Assembly (NCBI RefSeq): GCF_013114625.1
Contig: NZ_VTXD01000018.1
Coordinates: 1-64,000 of the forward strand
Direction: 5' to 3'
Length of the DNA: 64,000 bases
Origin: Vibrio sp. 99-70-13A1
Lineage (GTDB): Bacteria > Pseudomonadota > Gammaproteobacteria > Enterobacterales > Vibrionaceae
Notes under the pieces: model-generated
The model's database searches: none
Told to the model about the DNA's origin: nothing
The model's input: only the letters and a program-made list of their open reading frames with translations
Shown here: piece after piece, positions 18,317-28,228 of the stretch
Position numbering within the stretch: position 1 is the stretch's first letter
Layout of the letters: each line of letters begins with the position of its first letter
Made by a program: the position numbers and the translations under genes

Positions 18317-18347
18317 TTACTTTCATAATAAAGAGCGCAAGAGAATA

Positions 18348-18983
18348 TTACGACTTCATTTCACCATAACGTTCAAGATACAAAACGGTTGCTGCTGTAC
18401 GTGACGGAACTTGTAATTTTTTCAATAGGCTCTTCATATGAACCTTTACTGTCGACTCAGAAATGAACAAATGGTCAGCAATTTGCTTATTCCTGTAACC
18501 CTTTGCCACTTCTTGAAGAATTTGCATTTCACGCTCGGTCAGTTGACCAAAAATATCTTCACGGCTACCCGCATTTTCAAGATAATTTGACACAACACTA
18601 CTGTAAGCTTTATCACCACTATGGGCTTTCTTTAAAAGCTCAATCAATTCATCTGGTTCAGTATCTTTCAATAGATAGCCATCAGCACCGGCTTTTACAA
18701 TAGCTTCAATATCAGCAGGGCTATCTGACACCGTTAAAATAACAATATTGGCTTGTGAACCATCGGTACGTAAAGCTTTCAACGTATCAAGACCAGACAT
18801 TCCTTTCATGTTCAGATCAAGCAGGATCAAATCAGGATCTTCTTCGTGGGCAATCGCGACGGCTTCAGTACCATTGCTGGCTTCAGCAATCACATCAAAC
18901 TCATTTTCAAAACTCAATAATTGGCTAATGCCTCGGCGCATTAATGGGTGATCGTCCACCAGCATTACTTTACAAATCGTCAA
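18348..18983 (-). CDS. narP: Nitrate/nitrite response regulator NarP
   Basis: A 211-residue two-component regulator. The receiver domain (1-120) has the acidic pair VDDHP, the phospho-acceptor Asp in DLILLDLNMKG (about 58), and the conserved Lys in LLKDTEPDE. The C-terminal LuxR-type helix-turn-helix (about 148-208) reads LTEREMQILQEVAKGYRNKQIA...STVKVHMKSLLKKL. It follows narQ with only two bases between, so the two form an operon. They are divergent from napFDABC, whose upstream region contains a NarP-type 7-2-7 site. This supports NarP rather than another LuxR-type regulator. Confidence 0.93.
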   Translation of the reverse strand: MTICKVMLVDDHPLMRRGISQLLSFENEFDVIAEASNGTEAVAIAHEEDPDLILLDLNMKGMSGLDTLKALRTDGSQANIVILTVSDSPADIEAIVKAGADGYLLKDTEPDELIELLKKAHSGDKAYSSVVSNYLENAGSREDIFGQLTEREMQILQEVAKGYRNKQIADHLFISESTVKVHMKSLLKKLQVPSRTAATVLYLERYGEMKS

Positions 18984-18985
18984 CT

Positions 18986-20701
18986 TTAGACTTCCTTAAA
19001 ACTTTTATATTCTAGAATTACCTTACAGCCCTTACCTTTGGCTGCGTCGATAGTTAGGTCACCATTAAGCCTTGCCGCGCGTTCTTGCATAATGCTTACC
19101 CCGTAATGATTCAATTTAGAATCATTTGGGTCAAAGCCATCTCCGTTATCTTGTACAACGACTAGCACCTTGCCTTCTTCATCTAGACAACACACTTCAA
19201 TCACATCTGCATTAGCGTGTTTGATAGCGTTAATTGTTGCTTCACGAATTAATTGAAGTAAATGAACCTGTCTGTGTGCATCTAATTCAATCGAGGACAA
19301 ATTATTGGTTAGTTTGATCTTAGCATCTGTACGTTCGCTTAATTGCTCAAGCATATCACTGAGCGCTTCACCAAAACTGCCTTCTTTGATAGAAAGTCTA
19401 AAAGTGGTGAGTAGCTCTCTTAATTGGGTATAAGCCCCAGCTAAACCATCGCCAATCTCTAATGCTATTTGCTCGGATTGATCGCGATGTTTGTGTTCAG
19501 GTAACTTTGCAATGACCCTTTTCAATAGAGTCACTTGGATCTTTAGATAAGATAAAGACTGTGCCAGTGAATCATGCAGCTCACGAGCAATCGTCGCCCT
19601 TTCTTCCATAAGCAGCAGTTGTTCTGCCTTTTTTTGTGCATGATTATAAAATATGGCTCGCGACAACAATTGTATAAAGCTTTCTATTAACGCTTTATCT
19701 GAATAGCCGGTGCGATATGAACAATATAAGTAGCCTAGGGTTAGATCATGATCATCCAACTTAAGCTCTAATTTTTCATCATATTCAATAACATCATAGC
19801 CCTCATCTAAAATTAAAGCACGCCCTGCCGTATCTTCAATTTCTAAACGCAAAGACTCGATTCCATCCAAGCTATTTAAGTTTTGTAAGATAGCTCTGAA
19901 ATTTTCCGGTGCAATACGTGCCACCGTTAATTCTTGTGAAGAGTCATACAATACTTGTAAGGATTGATTGGCATTTTGAAGTTCGCACGTCTTTTCATTA
20001 ACGGCTTCTTCTAGGTTTCGATACAGAGCACCAAGGTCTTTCGCCATTGAATTAAATGTTTTCGCTAAAACCCCGAGTTCATTGTCATTTTGAACAGGAA
20101 CTTGAACTGAGAAATCTTGATTCTTTATCTGCTGACTGGCTCTGACCAAGCCGTGCAATGGTTTAACAACCTGTTTACGTACAAAATGAACAACAAATAA
20201 AGAAATAATTAAAACACCGCCTAAGCCAATTCCCCCAACCCAAGCGAGTTTAATCAACTTATTCTCAGAAAACTCTTGAAGCTTAAAAACAAAGCCATCT
20301 ATTTCAGAAACAAAATTGGCCACAATTGCTAGGTAATATTCTGGGTGTTCACTACGTAAAACTGTTTTTAGCTCATGCCAACGGCCGATAATTCGGTAGT
20401 AATCTTGCGTAATGTCTTCAGGGACATTCCAGTTACGCAACTTTTTCATTGAATCTGAATATAGTGAATACTCAAACTCACGAATGTGCATACTGTAATC
20501 CATTGATTCAACTTGAATATCATGCGCAAGTCGATAGCTCTGCATTCGCATTGAGCCGGCAATATTCACGGCTTCAGCATCATTCAAGCTGGATGCCAAA
20601 GTATAGATAGCAAAACCAGTCGTCGTAACTGAAAGCAATAAAATCAAGAGTAATGATTTAGCAATGGTACTTGTGACAGATTTAACGGGTTTTATTAACA
20701 A
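18986..20701 (-). CDS. narQ: Nitrate/nitrite sensor kinase NarQ
   Basis: A 571-residue membrane kinase that senses periplasmic nitrate and nitrite and phosphorylates NarP. Helix 1 is about residues 15-36. Right after it lies the nitrate-binding P-box motif (AVNIAGSMRMQSYRLA, about 40-55). Helix 2 is about 150-172 (GGIGLGGVLIISLFVVHFV), followed by a HAMP domain, a coiled and GAF-like central part, and the HisKA_3 box ATIARELHDSLAQSL with the phospho-His. A HATPase with QDNGDGFDP and HYGVSIMQERAARL follows. The start is 250 bases from the GTG of napF. It is complete and its motifs are intact. Confidence 0.93.
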   Translation of the reverse strand: MLIKPVKSVTSTIAKSLLLILLLSVTTTGFAIYTLASSLNDAEAVNIAGSMRMQSYRLAHDIQVESMDYSMHIREFEYSLYSDSMKKLRNWNVPEDITQDYYRIIGRWHELKTVLRSEHPEYYLAIVANFVSEIDGFVFKLQEFSENKLIKLAWVGGIGLGGVLIISLFVVHFVRKQVVKPLHGLVRASQQIKNQDFSVQVPVQNDNELGVLAKTFNSMAKDLGALYRNLEEAVNEKTCELQNANQSLQVLYDSSQELTVARIAPENFRAILQNLNSLDGIESLRLEIEDTAGRALILDEGYDVIEYDEKLELKLDDHDLTLGYLYCSYRTGYSDKALIESFIQLLSRAIFYNHAQKKAEQLLLMEERATIARELHDSLAQSLSYLKIQVTLLKRVIAKLPEHKHRDQSEQIALEIGDGLAGAYTQLRELLTTFRLSIKEGSFGEALSDMLEQLSERTDAKIKLTNNLSSIELDAHRQVHLLQLIREATINAIKHANADVIEVCCLDEEGKVLVVVQDNGDGFDPNDSKLNHYGVSIMQERAARLNGDLTIDAAKGKGCKVILEYKSFKEV

Positions 20702-20801
20702 GAATCTATTCCTGGTTACGGCGATTGACTAATTTATCGATATTGTCACACATCGAAATTCATAGCTCCATTCAATATGTGATCGCTGGTTCTGTAATTT
20801 A

Positions 20802-20815
20802 TTGATCTAAGACAA
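20802..20815 (+). promoter_or_regulatory. FNR-like box upstream of nap
   Basis: TTGAT-CTAA-GACAA matches 8 of 10 fixed positions of the FNR consensus. Its centre is 29 bases upstream of the NarP-like palindrome. In E. coli nap the two sites are also adjacent, in the same order, but about 20 bases apart. Confidence 0.5.
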
Positions 20816-20829
20816 GATACGCCCCTATT

Positions 20830-20845
20830 TAGCCCTTAAGGGGTA
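20830..20845 (+). promoter_or_regulatory. NarP 7-2-7 site upstream of nap
   Basis: TAGCCCT-TA-AGGGGTA is an inverted pair of TACYYMT heptamers with a two-base spacer. The right half (TACCCCT on the other strand) is perfect and the left has one mismatch. NarP is known to need exactly this 7-2-7 layout. It lies about 110 bases before napF. Confidence 0.7.
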
Positions 20846-20953
20846 TTTATACAAATATTTCTAAAACTAAACTCTTTGTGAGAATAAATGACAAGATATT
20901 AATGGAACAATGACCTACAATTACAACATCTTATTAACATTTATGGGTATGTA

Positions 20954-21433
20954 GTGGTAGACATCTCAAAGCGACGTCTATTTTCTAGGCGCAAAGTCGA
21001 TTCCAGTCAAATTCGTTTGCCGTGGATTAGCAACCTAGATTCTTTCGCAGATGATTGCACTCGCTGCGGTAAATGCATACAGGTTTGTGAAACTAAGATA
21101 ATTGTTGTAGGCGACGGTGGTTTTCCTACCGTCGATTTTCAAAAAGATGAATGCACTTTTTGTTATCAATGTGCAGATGTTTGCCCTGAGCCTATTTTCA
21201 AAGCTGAACATGAAACGCCTTGGCCCGCTAAGGCAGCAATAAGTGATAAATGTTTAGCATACCAAAACGTTGAATGCCGAAGCTGTGGGGATATGTGTGA
21301 GCCCATGGCGATTCAATTTAAACTAAGAGCCGGTGGTGTGGCTCTACCGAAAATCGAGTTAGATGAGTGTAGCGGTTGTGGTGCCTGCGTAGCAGTTTGT
21401 CCGACTTCAGCTATTCTTGTGAGCAATATATAA
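20954..21433 (+). CDS. napF: Ferredoxin-type protein NapF
   Basis: A 159-residue cytoplasmic iron-sulfur protein that assists maturation of NapA. Four cysteine groups are visible: CTRCGKCIQVC, CTFCYQCADVCPEP, CRSCGDMCEP and CSGCGACVAVCPTSA. The N-terminus has a basic patch (SKRRLFSRRK), as in NapF of other species. The start must be the GTG at 20954, because the nearby ATG frames close at once. No good Shine-Dalgarno is visible, so translation may be weak. It is the first gene of napFDABC, 22 bases before napD. Confidence 0.92.
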   Translation: MVDISKRRLFSRRKVDSSQIRLPWISNLDSFADDCTRCGKCIQVCETKIIVVGDGGFPTVDFQKDECTFCYQCADVCPEPIFKAEHETPWPAKAAISDKCLAYQNVECRSCGDMCEPMAIQFKLRAGGVALPKIELDECSGCGACVAVCPTSAILVSNI

Positions 21434-21454
21434 ATATAAAAACGAGAGTAATTT

Positions 21455-21760
21455 ATGGCACTAAATGAAGTGCATATATCAAGTTTAGTCGTTCATGTGA
21501 GCCCTGAGCATTTAGCGGAAACGAAAGCAGAAATCGAAAAATACGATAACGCTGAAATTTACGGTGATAGCCCTGAAGGCAAAATCATAGTGGTGTTAGA
21601 AACTGAAAACCAAGGTTTCGTCACTGACACTATCGACGCTATTAACAATTTACCGAACGTTTTAGGTACAGCTTTGGTTTATCACCAAATTGAAACTGAC
21701 TTAGACGAATTAGATTCAGACACTGGAAGTAACAATTCTCAACTTGAGGGTGAAGTATGA
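21455..21760 (+). CDS. napD: NapD, chaperone for NapA export
   Basis: A 101-residue cytoplasmic protein that binds the twin-arginine signal of NapA and holds back export until the cofactors are in. It has the family fold cues: [15 protein letters not shown] at the N-terminus, a central [16 protein letters not shown], and [17 protein letters not shown]. The stop overlaps the napA start (ATGA), so the two are translationally coupled. An acidic C-terminal tail extends beyond the core. Confidence 0.92.
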   Translation: MALNEVHISSLVVHVSPEHLAETKAEIEKYDNAEIYGDSPEGKIIVVLETENQGFVTDTIDAINNLPNVLGTALVYHQIETDLDELDSDTGSNNSQLEGEV

Positions 21761-24246
21761 AAATGACAAGACGTGCGTTTGTGAAAGCAAACGCAGCTGC
21801 ATCTGCGGCAGCCGTTGCAGGTGTAACACTACCGGCAACCGCAACCAACCTGATTGCAAGCTCAGATCAAACGAAAATCACGTGGGACAAAGCGCCTTGT
21901 CGTTTTTGTGGTACTGGCTGTTCAGTATTAGTTGGTACTCAAAACGGTAAAGTAGTAGCAACTCAGGGTGATCCTGAAGCACCAGTAAACAAAGGCCTTA
22001 ACTGTATTAAAGGTTACTTCCTTTCTAAAATCATGTACGGCAAAGACCGTCTTGAACAGCCTCTTCTTCGTATGAAAGATGGTAAATTCCATAAAGATGG
22101 TGATTTTGCACCTGTCTCTTGGGATATGGCTTTCGACGTGATGGCTGAAAAATGGAAAGCGGCTCTTAAGAAGAACGGACCAACAGGTGTTGGTATGTTC
22201 GGTTCAGGTCAGTGGACTGTAATGGAAGGCTACGCTGCCGTTAAGTTGATGAAAGCAGGTTTCCGTTCAAACAACATCGATCCAAACGCTCGTCACTGTA
22301 TGGCTTCAGCTGTTGGTGCTTTCATGCGTACTTTCGGTATTGATGAGCCAATGGGTTGTTACGATGACTTTGAACATGCAGACTCATTTGTTCTGTGGGG
22401 TTCAAACATGGCAGAAATGCACCCTGTTCTTTGGACTCGTATTACTGACCGCCGTCTAAGCCACCCACATGTTAAAGTAAACGTACTGTCTACTTACTAC
22501 CACCGTTCTTTTGAGCTTGCAGACACTGGTTACATTTTCGAACCTCAATCTGATTTGGCAATTGCTAACTTCATCGCTAACTACATCATCCAAAACGATG
22601 CAGTTAACTGGGATTTCGTAAACAAGCACACGAACTTCAAGCAAGCAACAACGGACATTGGCTACGGTCTTCGTGATGATGATCCGCTTCAACAAGCCGC
22701 TGCTAATCCTAACTCAGGCAAAATGACTTCTATCTCATTCGAAGAGTACAAAGAGTCAGTATCTGAATACACCGTTGAAAAAGCATCTGAGATGTCTGGT
22801 GTATCTGAAGACAAGCTAATTGAGCTAGCGAAACAATACGCCGATCCAAACACCAAAGTCATGTCACTTTGGACTATGGGTATGAACCAACATACTCGTG
22901 GCGTTTGGATGAACAGCCTTGTTTACAACATTCACCTTCTTACCGGTAAAATTTCTACTCCAGGCAACAGCCCATTCTCACTAACGGGTCAACCGTCGGC
23001 TTGTGGTACTGCTCGTGAAGTAGGAACGTTCTCACACCGTCTACCTGCAGACATGGTGGTAGCAAACCCTAAACACCGTAAGATTTCAGAAAAAATCTGG
23101 AAACTTCCTGAAGGCACTCTAAACGGTAAGCCTGGTGCTCACGCCGTTGTTCAAGACCGTATGCTTAAAGACGGTAAGATCAATGCTTACTGGGTAATGT
23201 GTAATAACAACATGCAAGCAGGTCCAAACATCAACTCTGAACGTCTACCAGGTTACCGTAACCCAGATAACTTCATTGTTGTTTCAGACCCATACCCTAC
23301 TGCAACGGCTCAAGCGGCTGACCTTATCCTTCCAACAGCAATGTGGATTGAAAAAGAAGGCGCTTACGGTAACGCTGAACGTCGTACACAAGCATGGTAC
23401 CAACAAGTTAAAACCGTTGGTGATGCTAAGTCTGACTTATGGCAAATCATGGAGTTCGCTAAACGCTTTACTATTGAAGAAGTTTGGGGCGAAGAACTTC
23501 TAGCTAAAGCACCTGAGTACCGTGGTAAAACAATGTATGACGTGCTTTACAAAAATGGCAATGTTGACGCATTCCCACTGTCTGAAGCTCAAGAGCTTAA
23601 TGATGATGCACAAGCGCAAGGTTTCTACGTGCAGAAAGGTCTTTTCGAAGAGTACGCAGCCTTTGGTCGTGACCACGGACATGATTTAGCACCTTACGAC
23701 ACTTACCATAAAGTACGCGGTCTACGTTGGCCTGTGGTTGATGGTAAAGAAACACTGTGGCGCTTTAAAGAAGGTTCAGATCCATACGCTAAGAAAGGTT
23801 CTGGTTGGGACTTCTACGGTAAGCCAGATGGTAAAGCTCTTATCATCAACGCACCTTACGAAGCGCCACCTGAAGTACCAAATGACGAATATGACATGTG
23901 GCTATGTACTGGTCGTGTCCTAGAGCACTGGCATACAGGTACAATGACTCGCCGTGTTCCAGAACTTTACAAAGCGGTACCAGATGCACTTTGTTACATC
24001 CACCCAGCTGACGCTAAAGCTCGCGGTTTGCGTCGTGGTGATGAAGTTCTGATTGAAAACAAACGTGGTGAGGTTCGAGTTCGTGTTGAAACTCGCGGTC
24101 GTAACCGTCCACCACAAGGCTTGGTATTCGTACCATTCTTTGATGCAAGAATTCTGATCAACAAGTTGATCTTGGATGCAACGGATCCTCTGTCTAAACA
24201 GACGGATTACAAGAAGTGTCCAGTTAAGATCACTAAAGTTTCATAA
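21757..24246 (+). CDS. napA: Periplasmic nitrate reductase, catalytic subunit NapA
   Basis: Reduces nitrate to nitrite in the periplasm with a molybdopterin guanine dinucleotide cofactor. At 829 residues it has the usual length. It opens with a twin-arginine signal (TRRAFVK, then a hydrophobic Ala/Val stretch ending PATA). The iron-sulfur motif CRFCGTGC...GLNCIKGYF follows, and [10 protein letters not shown] holds the Cys that ligates molybdenum. The C-terminus ([10 protein letters not shown]) is complete. Codon use is smooth and GCT/CGT-rich, typical of a highly expressed gene. Electrons arrive from quinol through NapC and NapB. Confidence 0.97.
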   Translation: MKMTRRAFVKANAAASAAAVAGVTLPATATNLIASSDQTKITWDKAPCRFCGTGCSVLVGTQNGKVVATQGDPEAPVNKGLNCIKGYFLSKIMYGKDRLEQPLLRMKDGKFHKDGDFAPVSWDMAFDVMAEKWKAALKKNGPTGVGMFGSGQWTVMEGYAAVKLMKAGFRSNNIDPNARHCMASAVGAFMRTFGIDEPMGCYDDFEHADSFVLWGSNMAEMHPVLWTRITDRRLSHPHVKVNVLSTYYHRSFELADTGYIFEPQSDLAIANFIANYIIQNDAVNWDFVNKHTNFKQATTDIGYGLRDDDPLQQAAANPNSGKMTSISFEEYKESVSEYTVEKASEMSGVSEDKLIELAKQYADPNTKVMSLWTMGMNQHTRGVWMNSLVYNIHLLTGKISTPGNSPFSLTGQPSACGTAREVGTFSHRLPADMVVANPKHRKISEKIWKLPEGTLNGKPGAHAVVQDRMLKDGKINAYWVMCNNNMQAGPNINSERLPGYRNPDNFIVVSDPYPTATAQAADLILPTAMWIEKEGAYGNAERRTQAWYQQVKTVGDAKSDLWQIMEFAKRFTIEEVWGEELLAKAPEYRGKTMYDVLYKNGNVDAFPLSEAQELNDDAQAQGFYVQKGLFEEYAAFGRDHGHDLAPYDTYHKVRGLRWPVVDGKETLWRFKEGSDPYAKKGSGWDFYGKPDGKALIINAPYEAPPEVPNDEYDMWLCTGRVLEHWHTGTMTRRVPELYKAVPDALCYIHPADAKARGLRRGDEVLIENKRGEVRVRVETRGRNRPPQGLVFVPFFDARILINKLILDATDPLSKQTDYKKCPVKITKVS

Positions 24247-24365
24247 GCCATTAAGCTTTGAAACTTAATCAATCGATCTAACGTATTTAATATTGTGACT
24301 ACTTTTTTCTGGTGTATCGAACGAAGTAGTCCTCTCAAAGAATTGCCTTTGGCGGAGAAATTAAC

Positions 24366-24821
24366 ATGAAAAAACTGATTACTGCCCTACTAACAGCTGG
24401 CGTTTTGCTAGCAGGCGCAGCTCAAGCTGAACTGGAAAATCCAGGCGGTATTGGCGGCGTTGAGTCCCTACGTGGTGTGAGTGAGCTAGAAACTACTCGC
24501 CCAGCAGATGATTTCAAAAAGTTCCCAAGAGACCAAGTTCTAGAAAGTGACTATGTTTACCAGCCACCTCTAGTGCCTCATACCATTCGTAGCTACGAAG
24601 TATCTCTAAACGCAAACAAATGTCTGGCTTGTCATAGCTGGAAAAATGCTAAAGAGATGGGTGCAACCAAAATTAGTGTTACTCACTACGTTAACCGTGA
24701 AGATGCGGTATTAGCAGACGTTTCACCACGTCGTTACTTCTGTCTACAGTGTCACGTTCCTCAAGCTGAAGCTAAACCTCTAGTTGAGAACGAGTTCAAA
24801 CCTGTTGACTCATTGCGCTAA
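24366..24821 (+). CDS. napB: NapB, diheme cytochrome c subunit
   Basis: A 151-residue periplasmic cytochrome that passes electrons to NapA. It has a clear signal peptide (LITALLTAGVLLAGAAQA) and two CxxCH heme sites, CLACHSW (about 91) and CLQCHVP (about 128). The start has GGAG eight bases upstream. It lies 119 bases after napA and 29 before napC. Confidence 0.95.
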   Translation: MKKLITALLTAGVLLAGAAQAELENPGGIGGVESLRGVSELETTRPADDFKKFPRDQVLESDYVYQPPLVPHTIRSYEVSLNANKCLACHSWKNAKEMGATKISVTHYVNREDAVLADVSPRRYFCLQCHVPQAEAKPLVENEFKPVDSLR

Positions 24822-24850
24822 TCGTAGCCGAATTGTAAGAGAGGCTATTT

Positions 24851-25429
24851 ATGAAATTACTTAAAGCGTTTTGGAAGCGACTAACGACTCCAAGTAAAGC
24901 AGCCGTTGGTGTTGTTTTATTCATGGGTTTTGCTGGTGGTCTTCTATTTTGGGGCGCATTCAACACCGGTATGGAAGCGACTAACACTGAAGAGTTTTGT
25001 TCAGGCTGTCATGCTCCTATCGTGGCTGAAATTCAAGAAACGATTCACTACTCTAACCGCTCAGGCGTTCGTGCTATCTGTTCAGATTGCCACGTTCCAC
25101 ATGAGTGGACAGATAAAATCGTTCGTAAGGTACAAGCGTCTAAAGAGCTATACGCTCACTTCATTTCTAAGACAATTGATACTGAAGAGAAGTTTCAAGA
25201 ACGTCGTGCACACTTAGCTGAACGTGAGTGGGCTCGTTTTAAGAGCAATGATTCTTTAGAATGTCGTAACTGTCACCAGTTTGACTTCATGGACTTCTCA
25301 GAACAAAGCCCACGCAGTGCAAAACAGCACTCGACTGCGCTAGCTTCTGGTGAAAAAACATGTGTAGATTGTCACAAAGGTATCGCTCATAAACTACCCG
25401 ACATGCATGGTGTAGAAGGCTGGCAATAA
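24851..25429 (+). CDS. napC: NapC, tetraheme quinol dehydrogenase
   Basis: A 192-residue membrane-anchored cytochrome of the NapC/NirT family that oxidises quinol and feeds NapB. One N-terminal helix (about 18-37, AAVGVVLFMGFAGGLLFWGAF) anchors it. Four heme sites follow: CSGCHAP, CSDCHVP, CRNCHQF and CVDCHKG. The start has GAGAGG about eight bases upstream. Length and motifs are normal for the family. Confidence 0.95.
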   Translation: MKLLKAFWKRLTTPSKAAVGVVLFMGFAGGLLFWGAFNTGMEATNTEEFCSGCHAPIVAEIQETIHYSNRSGVRAICSDCHVPHEWTDKIVRKVQASKELYAHFISKTIDTEEKFQERRAHLAEREWARFKSNDSLECRNCHQFDFMDFSEQSPRSAKQHSTALASGEKTCVDCHKGIAHKLPDMHGVEGWQ

Positions 25430-25440
25430 GGAGAACCTAA

Positions 25441-25578
25441 ATGAGTTCATTAGAAAGTTTTATTTGGCACTTCTTAGGCTATAGCGCTATGCCAGTCATC
25501 ATCTTGGCAGGCTTTGCTGGTGTTGCAGCTGTATCTCTTTGGATTTTATCGATGGGTAAAGACAAAGAAATCGACTAG
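25441..25578 (+). CDS. Nap-associated tiny membrane protein (TIGR02808 type)
   Basis: A 45-residue protein starting MSSLESFIWHFLGYSAM. It has one hydrophobic helix (PVIILAGFAGVAAVSLWIL, about 18-36) and a short charged tail ending KDKEID. AAGGAG lies seven bases before the ATG, and the gene starts only 11 bases after napC and before the operon terminator, so it is the sixth gene of the nap unit. I recall the family TIGR02808 as a protein of about 46 residues in Vibrio and Photobacterium, usually next to nap genes. Its function is unknown. Position and topology suggest a role at the NapC quinol site or in assembly, which is inference. Confidence 0.85.
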   Translation: MSSLESFIWHFLGYSAMPVIILAGFAGVAAVSLWILSMGKDKEID

Positions 25579-25631
25579 AAGACAAATTTAAGTCAACCTT
25601 GCTAGCGATTTGATCTGTTATGAGTTGACAC

Positions 25632-25662
25632 AAAAAAGCCACTGAATTCAGTGGCTTTTTTA
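25632..25662 (+). terminator. Terminator of the nap operon
   Basis: The 18-base palindrome GCCACTGAATTCAGTGGC is flanked by A and T runs. It is symmetrical enough to act on both strands. Confidence 0.85.
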
Positions 25663-25775
25663 TTACTTATTCTTGATATCTTAGATCAATAAGTTTCCGA
25701 TGAAAGGCTATTAACGACAAACGGTCAGATAGGATCTATTGTGTTTTAACAGTTCACTATTACGTAAACCATTCA

Positions 25776-26396
25776 TTAACTGACAAACAACCAAACGCCA
25801 ACTCCCATCATCAATGTACCCGCTATACGGTTCATTAATTTCACGTTATCAGCCTTACCTAAAACACGCTTTAAGCTCTTACCACCGGTGGCATACAATG
25901 TCATACAAACAAATTCTGAAACTAGAATGATTGAAATGAGTATCAATAATTGTGGGGCAAGCGCCTTGCTACTGTTAATGAAAGGAGGCAGCAGAGAGAT
26001 CATAAACGCCCAGCCCTTAGGGTTCGCTATTGCGGTTACAAAGCCCTGAACGACTAAATCCCAGTCTTTCCCTACGTTTTCAGTTTGGTTATCTGTACTA
26101 ATCGCCAACTTCCCTTTAGAGCGCCACATTTGAACACCTAAATAGAAAAGGTACCCTGCCCCTATAAACTTAAAACCAGTGAATAGCCAAGGGTAATTAA
26201 GCATGACCGATGCAATACCAAGTACTGCTGCGACTGAGACCACCGCTACGCCCGCTAATTCCCCGATCATCATCCATAGAGTGCGTTTATAACCAATACT
26301 CATCCCCAAGGTGAGAGCCAAAGTCATACACATTCCCGGCGTTATTGAGACAAAGAAAAAGGTTGGGATAAACGCCCAAAGTAATGCACTGTCCAT
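25776..26396 (-). CDS. LysE/RhtB-family amino-acid exporter
   Basis: A 206-residue inner-membrane protein with about six helices. The family signature is the N-terminal FFVSITPGMCMTLALTLGMSIGYKRTLW, with GY-LFYLGVQMWRS and FVTAIANPKGWAFM in the middle. LysE/RhtB proteins export amino acids or homoserine lactones; the substrate cannot be told. The start at 26396 has a weak ribosome site (GGGG eight bases upstream). It is a single gene between terminators, convergent with nap. Confidence 0.88.
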   Translation of the reverse strand: MDSALLWAFIPTFFFVSITPGMCMTLALTLGMSIGYKRTLWMMIGELAGVAVVSVAAVLGIASVMLNYPWLFTGFKFIGAGYLFYLGVQMWRSKGKLAISTDNQTENVGKDWDLVVQGFVTAIANPKGWAFMISLLPPFINSSKALAPQLLILISIILVSEFVCMTLYATGGKSLKRVLGKADNVKLMNRIAGTLMMGVGVWLFVS

Positions 26397-26473
26397 AGTT
26401 TCCCCAATTTAGCGATAATTTATAATTAGTGATCTTGTAATTAACTTCGTACATGAGGGCAAAAGAGCTACAT

Positions 26474-26505
26474 ACAAAAAGAGCCACATAATAGTGGCTC
26501 TTTCT
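26474..26505 (-). terminator. Terminator downstream of the rhlE-type gene
   Basis: AAAGAGCCAC pairs with GTGGCTCTTT, with a T run on the minus strand. It lies 110 bases after the helicase stop. Confidence 0.7.
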
Positions 26506-26614
26506 AAATACAATCTTAGTTTTGTATTCGTAGAATTTCTGTCTCTGTAGAGGTTCAGCTATAACAATTCATTTCACCAGTAAACATAATGTCACAAGTT
26601 GTTACACTTAGTCT

Positions 26615-27901
26615 TTACTTACGTCTATTTTTAATACGATTCATCATTGTTAAACGACGTTCAGCAGAGGCTTGATCCGGCTTTTCTTCAGTCGCATTAT
26701 TCTTGCGGCCTTGACGGTTTTTATAAGCCGACTTCGTGTTCAGCTTTTCGATGTAAGCTTCACGTTTTTTAGGCTCGTAACCAGGTTGCTCAACTCGACG
26801 AATGCGTTGCTGAATCAGAGTCTCCACTTGTACTACAGTTAGCTCTTCTTCGCGGTTAACAAATGATACTGCATGACCTTGTTTACCAGCACGACCAGTA
26901 CGGCCAATACGGTGAACGTAATCTTCTGCAAGGAAAGGCATGTCGTAGTTAATAACATGAGGAAGATCGGCAATATCAAGACCACGAGCCGCAACATCAG
27001 TTGCAACCATAACTCGAGCGCGACCTTCTTTAAAATCATCTAGAGCACGACGACGAGCACTTTGTGCTTTATCACCATGGCAAAGCACTGCTTTGATGCC
27101 ATCAAGTTTCAGCTCTTTTACAACTTCATTAGCCGTTTCTTTGTAGTTCACAAATACAAGCACTTGGCGCCAGTTTTTACGGCCAATTAATTCAGAAAGT
27201 AGCTCTGTTTTACGCTCTTGGTCTACCGGATAAACCACGTGACCTACCGTAGCAGCCGTTGAGTTCTCACGCTCTACACTGATACGTTTTGGCTTACGTA
27301 AAATATCAACAGAAAGCTGATTCAACTGGGTAGAAGTTGTTGCAGAGAACATCATGATTTGAGGTGATGTTTCTACATCTAACATGATTTTACGCACAGC
27401 GTTGATAAAGCCCATATCCAAGATACGGTCAGCTTCATCAAAAACTAAAAACTCTAAGTTCGCTATCGATACATTGCCAGCTTCTAGATGCTCTTCTAAA
27501 CGACCAGGAGTCGCAACAAGCAAATCCACACCAGCATCAAGCTGACGAACCTGTGAAGACATTTTGTTTCCGCCATAAACCGCAGCAACATTAAGGTTCG
27601 TGAATTTAACGTAATCTTTAATGTTGTCTGCAATCTGTGCAGCCAATTCACGAGTAGGAGCAAGAATAAGTGCACGGGCAGTGCCCTTTGACGCTTTCTT
27701 ATTACTGTCGATCAAGTGTTGAATAACAGGCAGTGAAAATGCAGCAGTTTTACCTGTACCTGTTTGCGCAGTCGCAAAAATATCATGCCCTTTACGAGCC
27801 ATTGGGATCGCTTTTTGCTGAATTGGAGTGAGTTTTTCATACCCACATTCAGTAAGCGCTTTTACTAATTCAGGAGCAAAACCTTGTGAAGAAAATGACA
27901 T
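26615..27901 (-). CDS. rhlE: DEAD-box RNA helicase, RhlE type
   Basis: A 428-residue ATP-dependent RNA helicase, probably acting in RNA turnover or ribosome assembly. All core motifs are present: Q motif (GYEKLTPIQQKAIP), motif I (AQTGTGKT), PTRELA, TPGR, DEAD within VFDEADRILDMGF, SAT, and VATDVAARGLDI with HRIGRTGRAG. The C-terminal tail after about residue 370 is short, basic and Asn/Arg-rich. The N-terminus (MSFSSQGFAPELVKAL) resembles RhlE more than SrmB, DbpA or CsdA. It is monocistronic. Confidence 0.88.
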   Translation of the reverse strand: MSFSSQGFAPELVKALTECGYEKLTPIQQKAIPMARKGHDIFATAQTGTGKTAAFSLPVIQHLIDSNKKASKGTARALILAPTRELAAQIADNIKDYVKFTNLNVAAVYGGNKMSSQVRQLDAGVDLLVATPGRLEEHLEAGNVSIANLEFLVFDEADRILDMGFINAVRKIMLDVETSPQIMMFSATTSTQLNQLSVDILRKPKRISVERENSTAATVGHVVYPVDQERKTELLSELIGRKNWRQVLVFVNYKETANEVVKELKLDGIKAVLCHGDKAQSARRRALDDFKEGRARVMVATDVAARGLDIADLPHVINYDMPFLAEDYVHRIGRTGRAGKQGHAVSFVNREEELTVVQVETLIQQRIRRVEQPGYEPKKREAYIEKLNTKSAYKNRQGRKNNATEEKPDQASAERRLTMMNRIKNRRK

Positions 27902-28072
27902 TATTACGGTTCCTTAAGCAGACAGCCTACATTTCTTATTTCAGCCGAGCACTATAAATGAATTAAGGTGATTTATCTCACATTAATCGTGATATAGAGC
28001 AAGTTTTATTACTTAAAATAGCATTTATTTCTTTTACCCAACCAATAATAAAAGAATCATCATTAATATGTG

Positions 28073-28101
28073 CAAAAAGGGAGCAATTTGCTCCCTTTTT
28101 T
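28073..28101 (-). terminator. Terminator of the YeiR-like gene
   Basis: AAAAGGGAGCAA pairs with TTGCTCCCTTTT around a one-base loop. A T run follows on the minus strand, and also on the plus. Confidence 0.8.
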
Positions 28102-28175
28102 CATATTCCAAACCAACTCACTTCAATTTCTGGTTCATGTTTGCTTTGTATTTTATGTGAAAGAAACACTCTCCT

Positions 28176-28228
28176 AAGCTTAGCTTAGCTACAACCTTGT
28201 CAGTTAACTGGATAAGCTAGATAAGCTG
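28176..28228. repeat. Short tandem repeats after the YeiR-like gene
   Basis: Three copies of a 5-mer (AAGCT/TAGCT, 28176-28190) and two copies of a 9-mer (GATAAGCTA/GATAAGCTG, 28211-28228) lie between the stop codon and the terminator. Confidence 0.6.
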
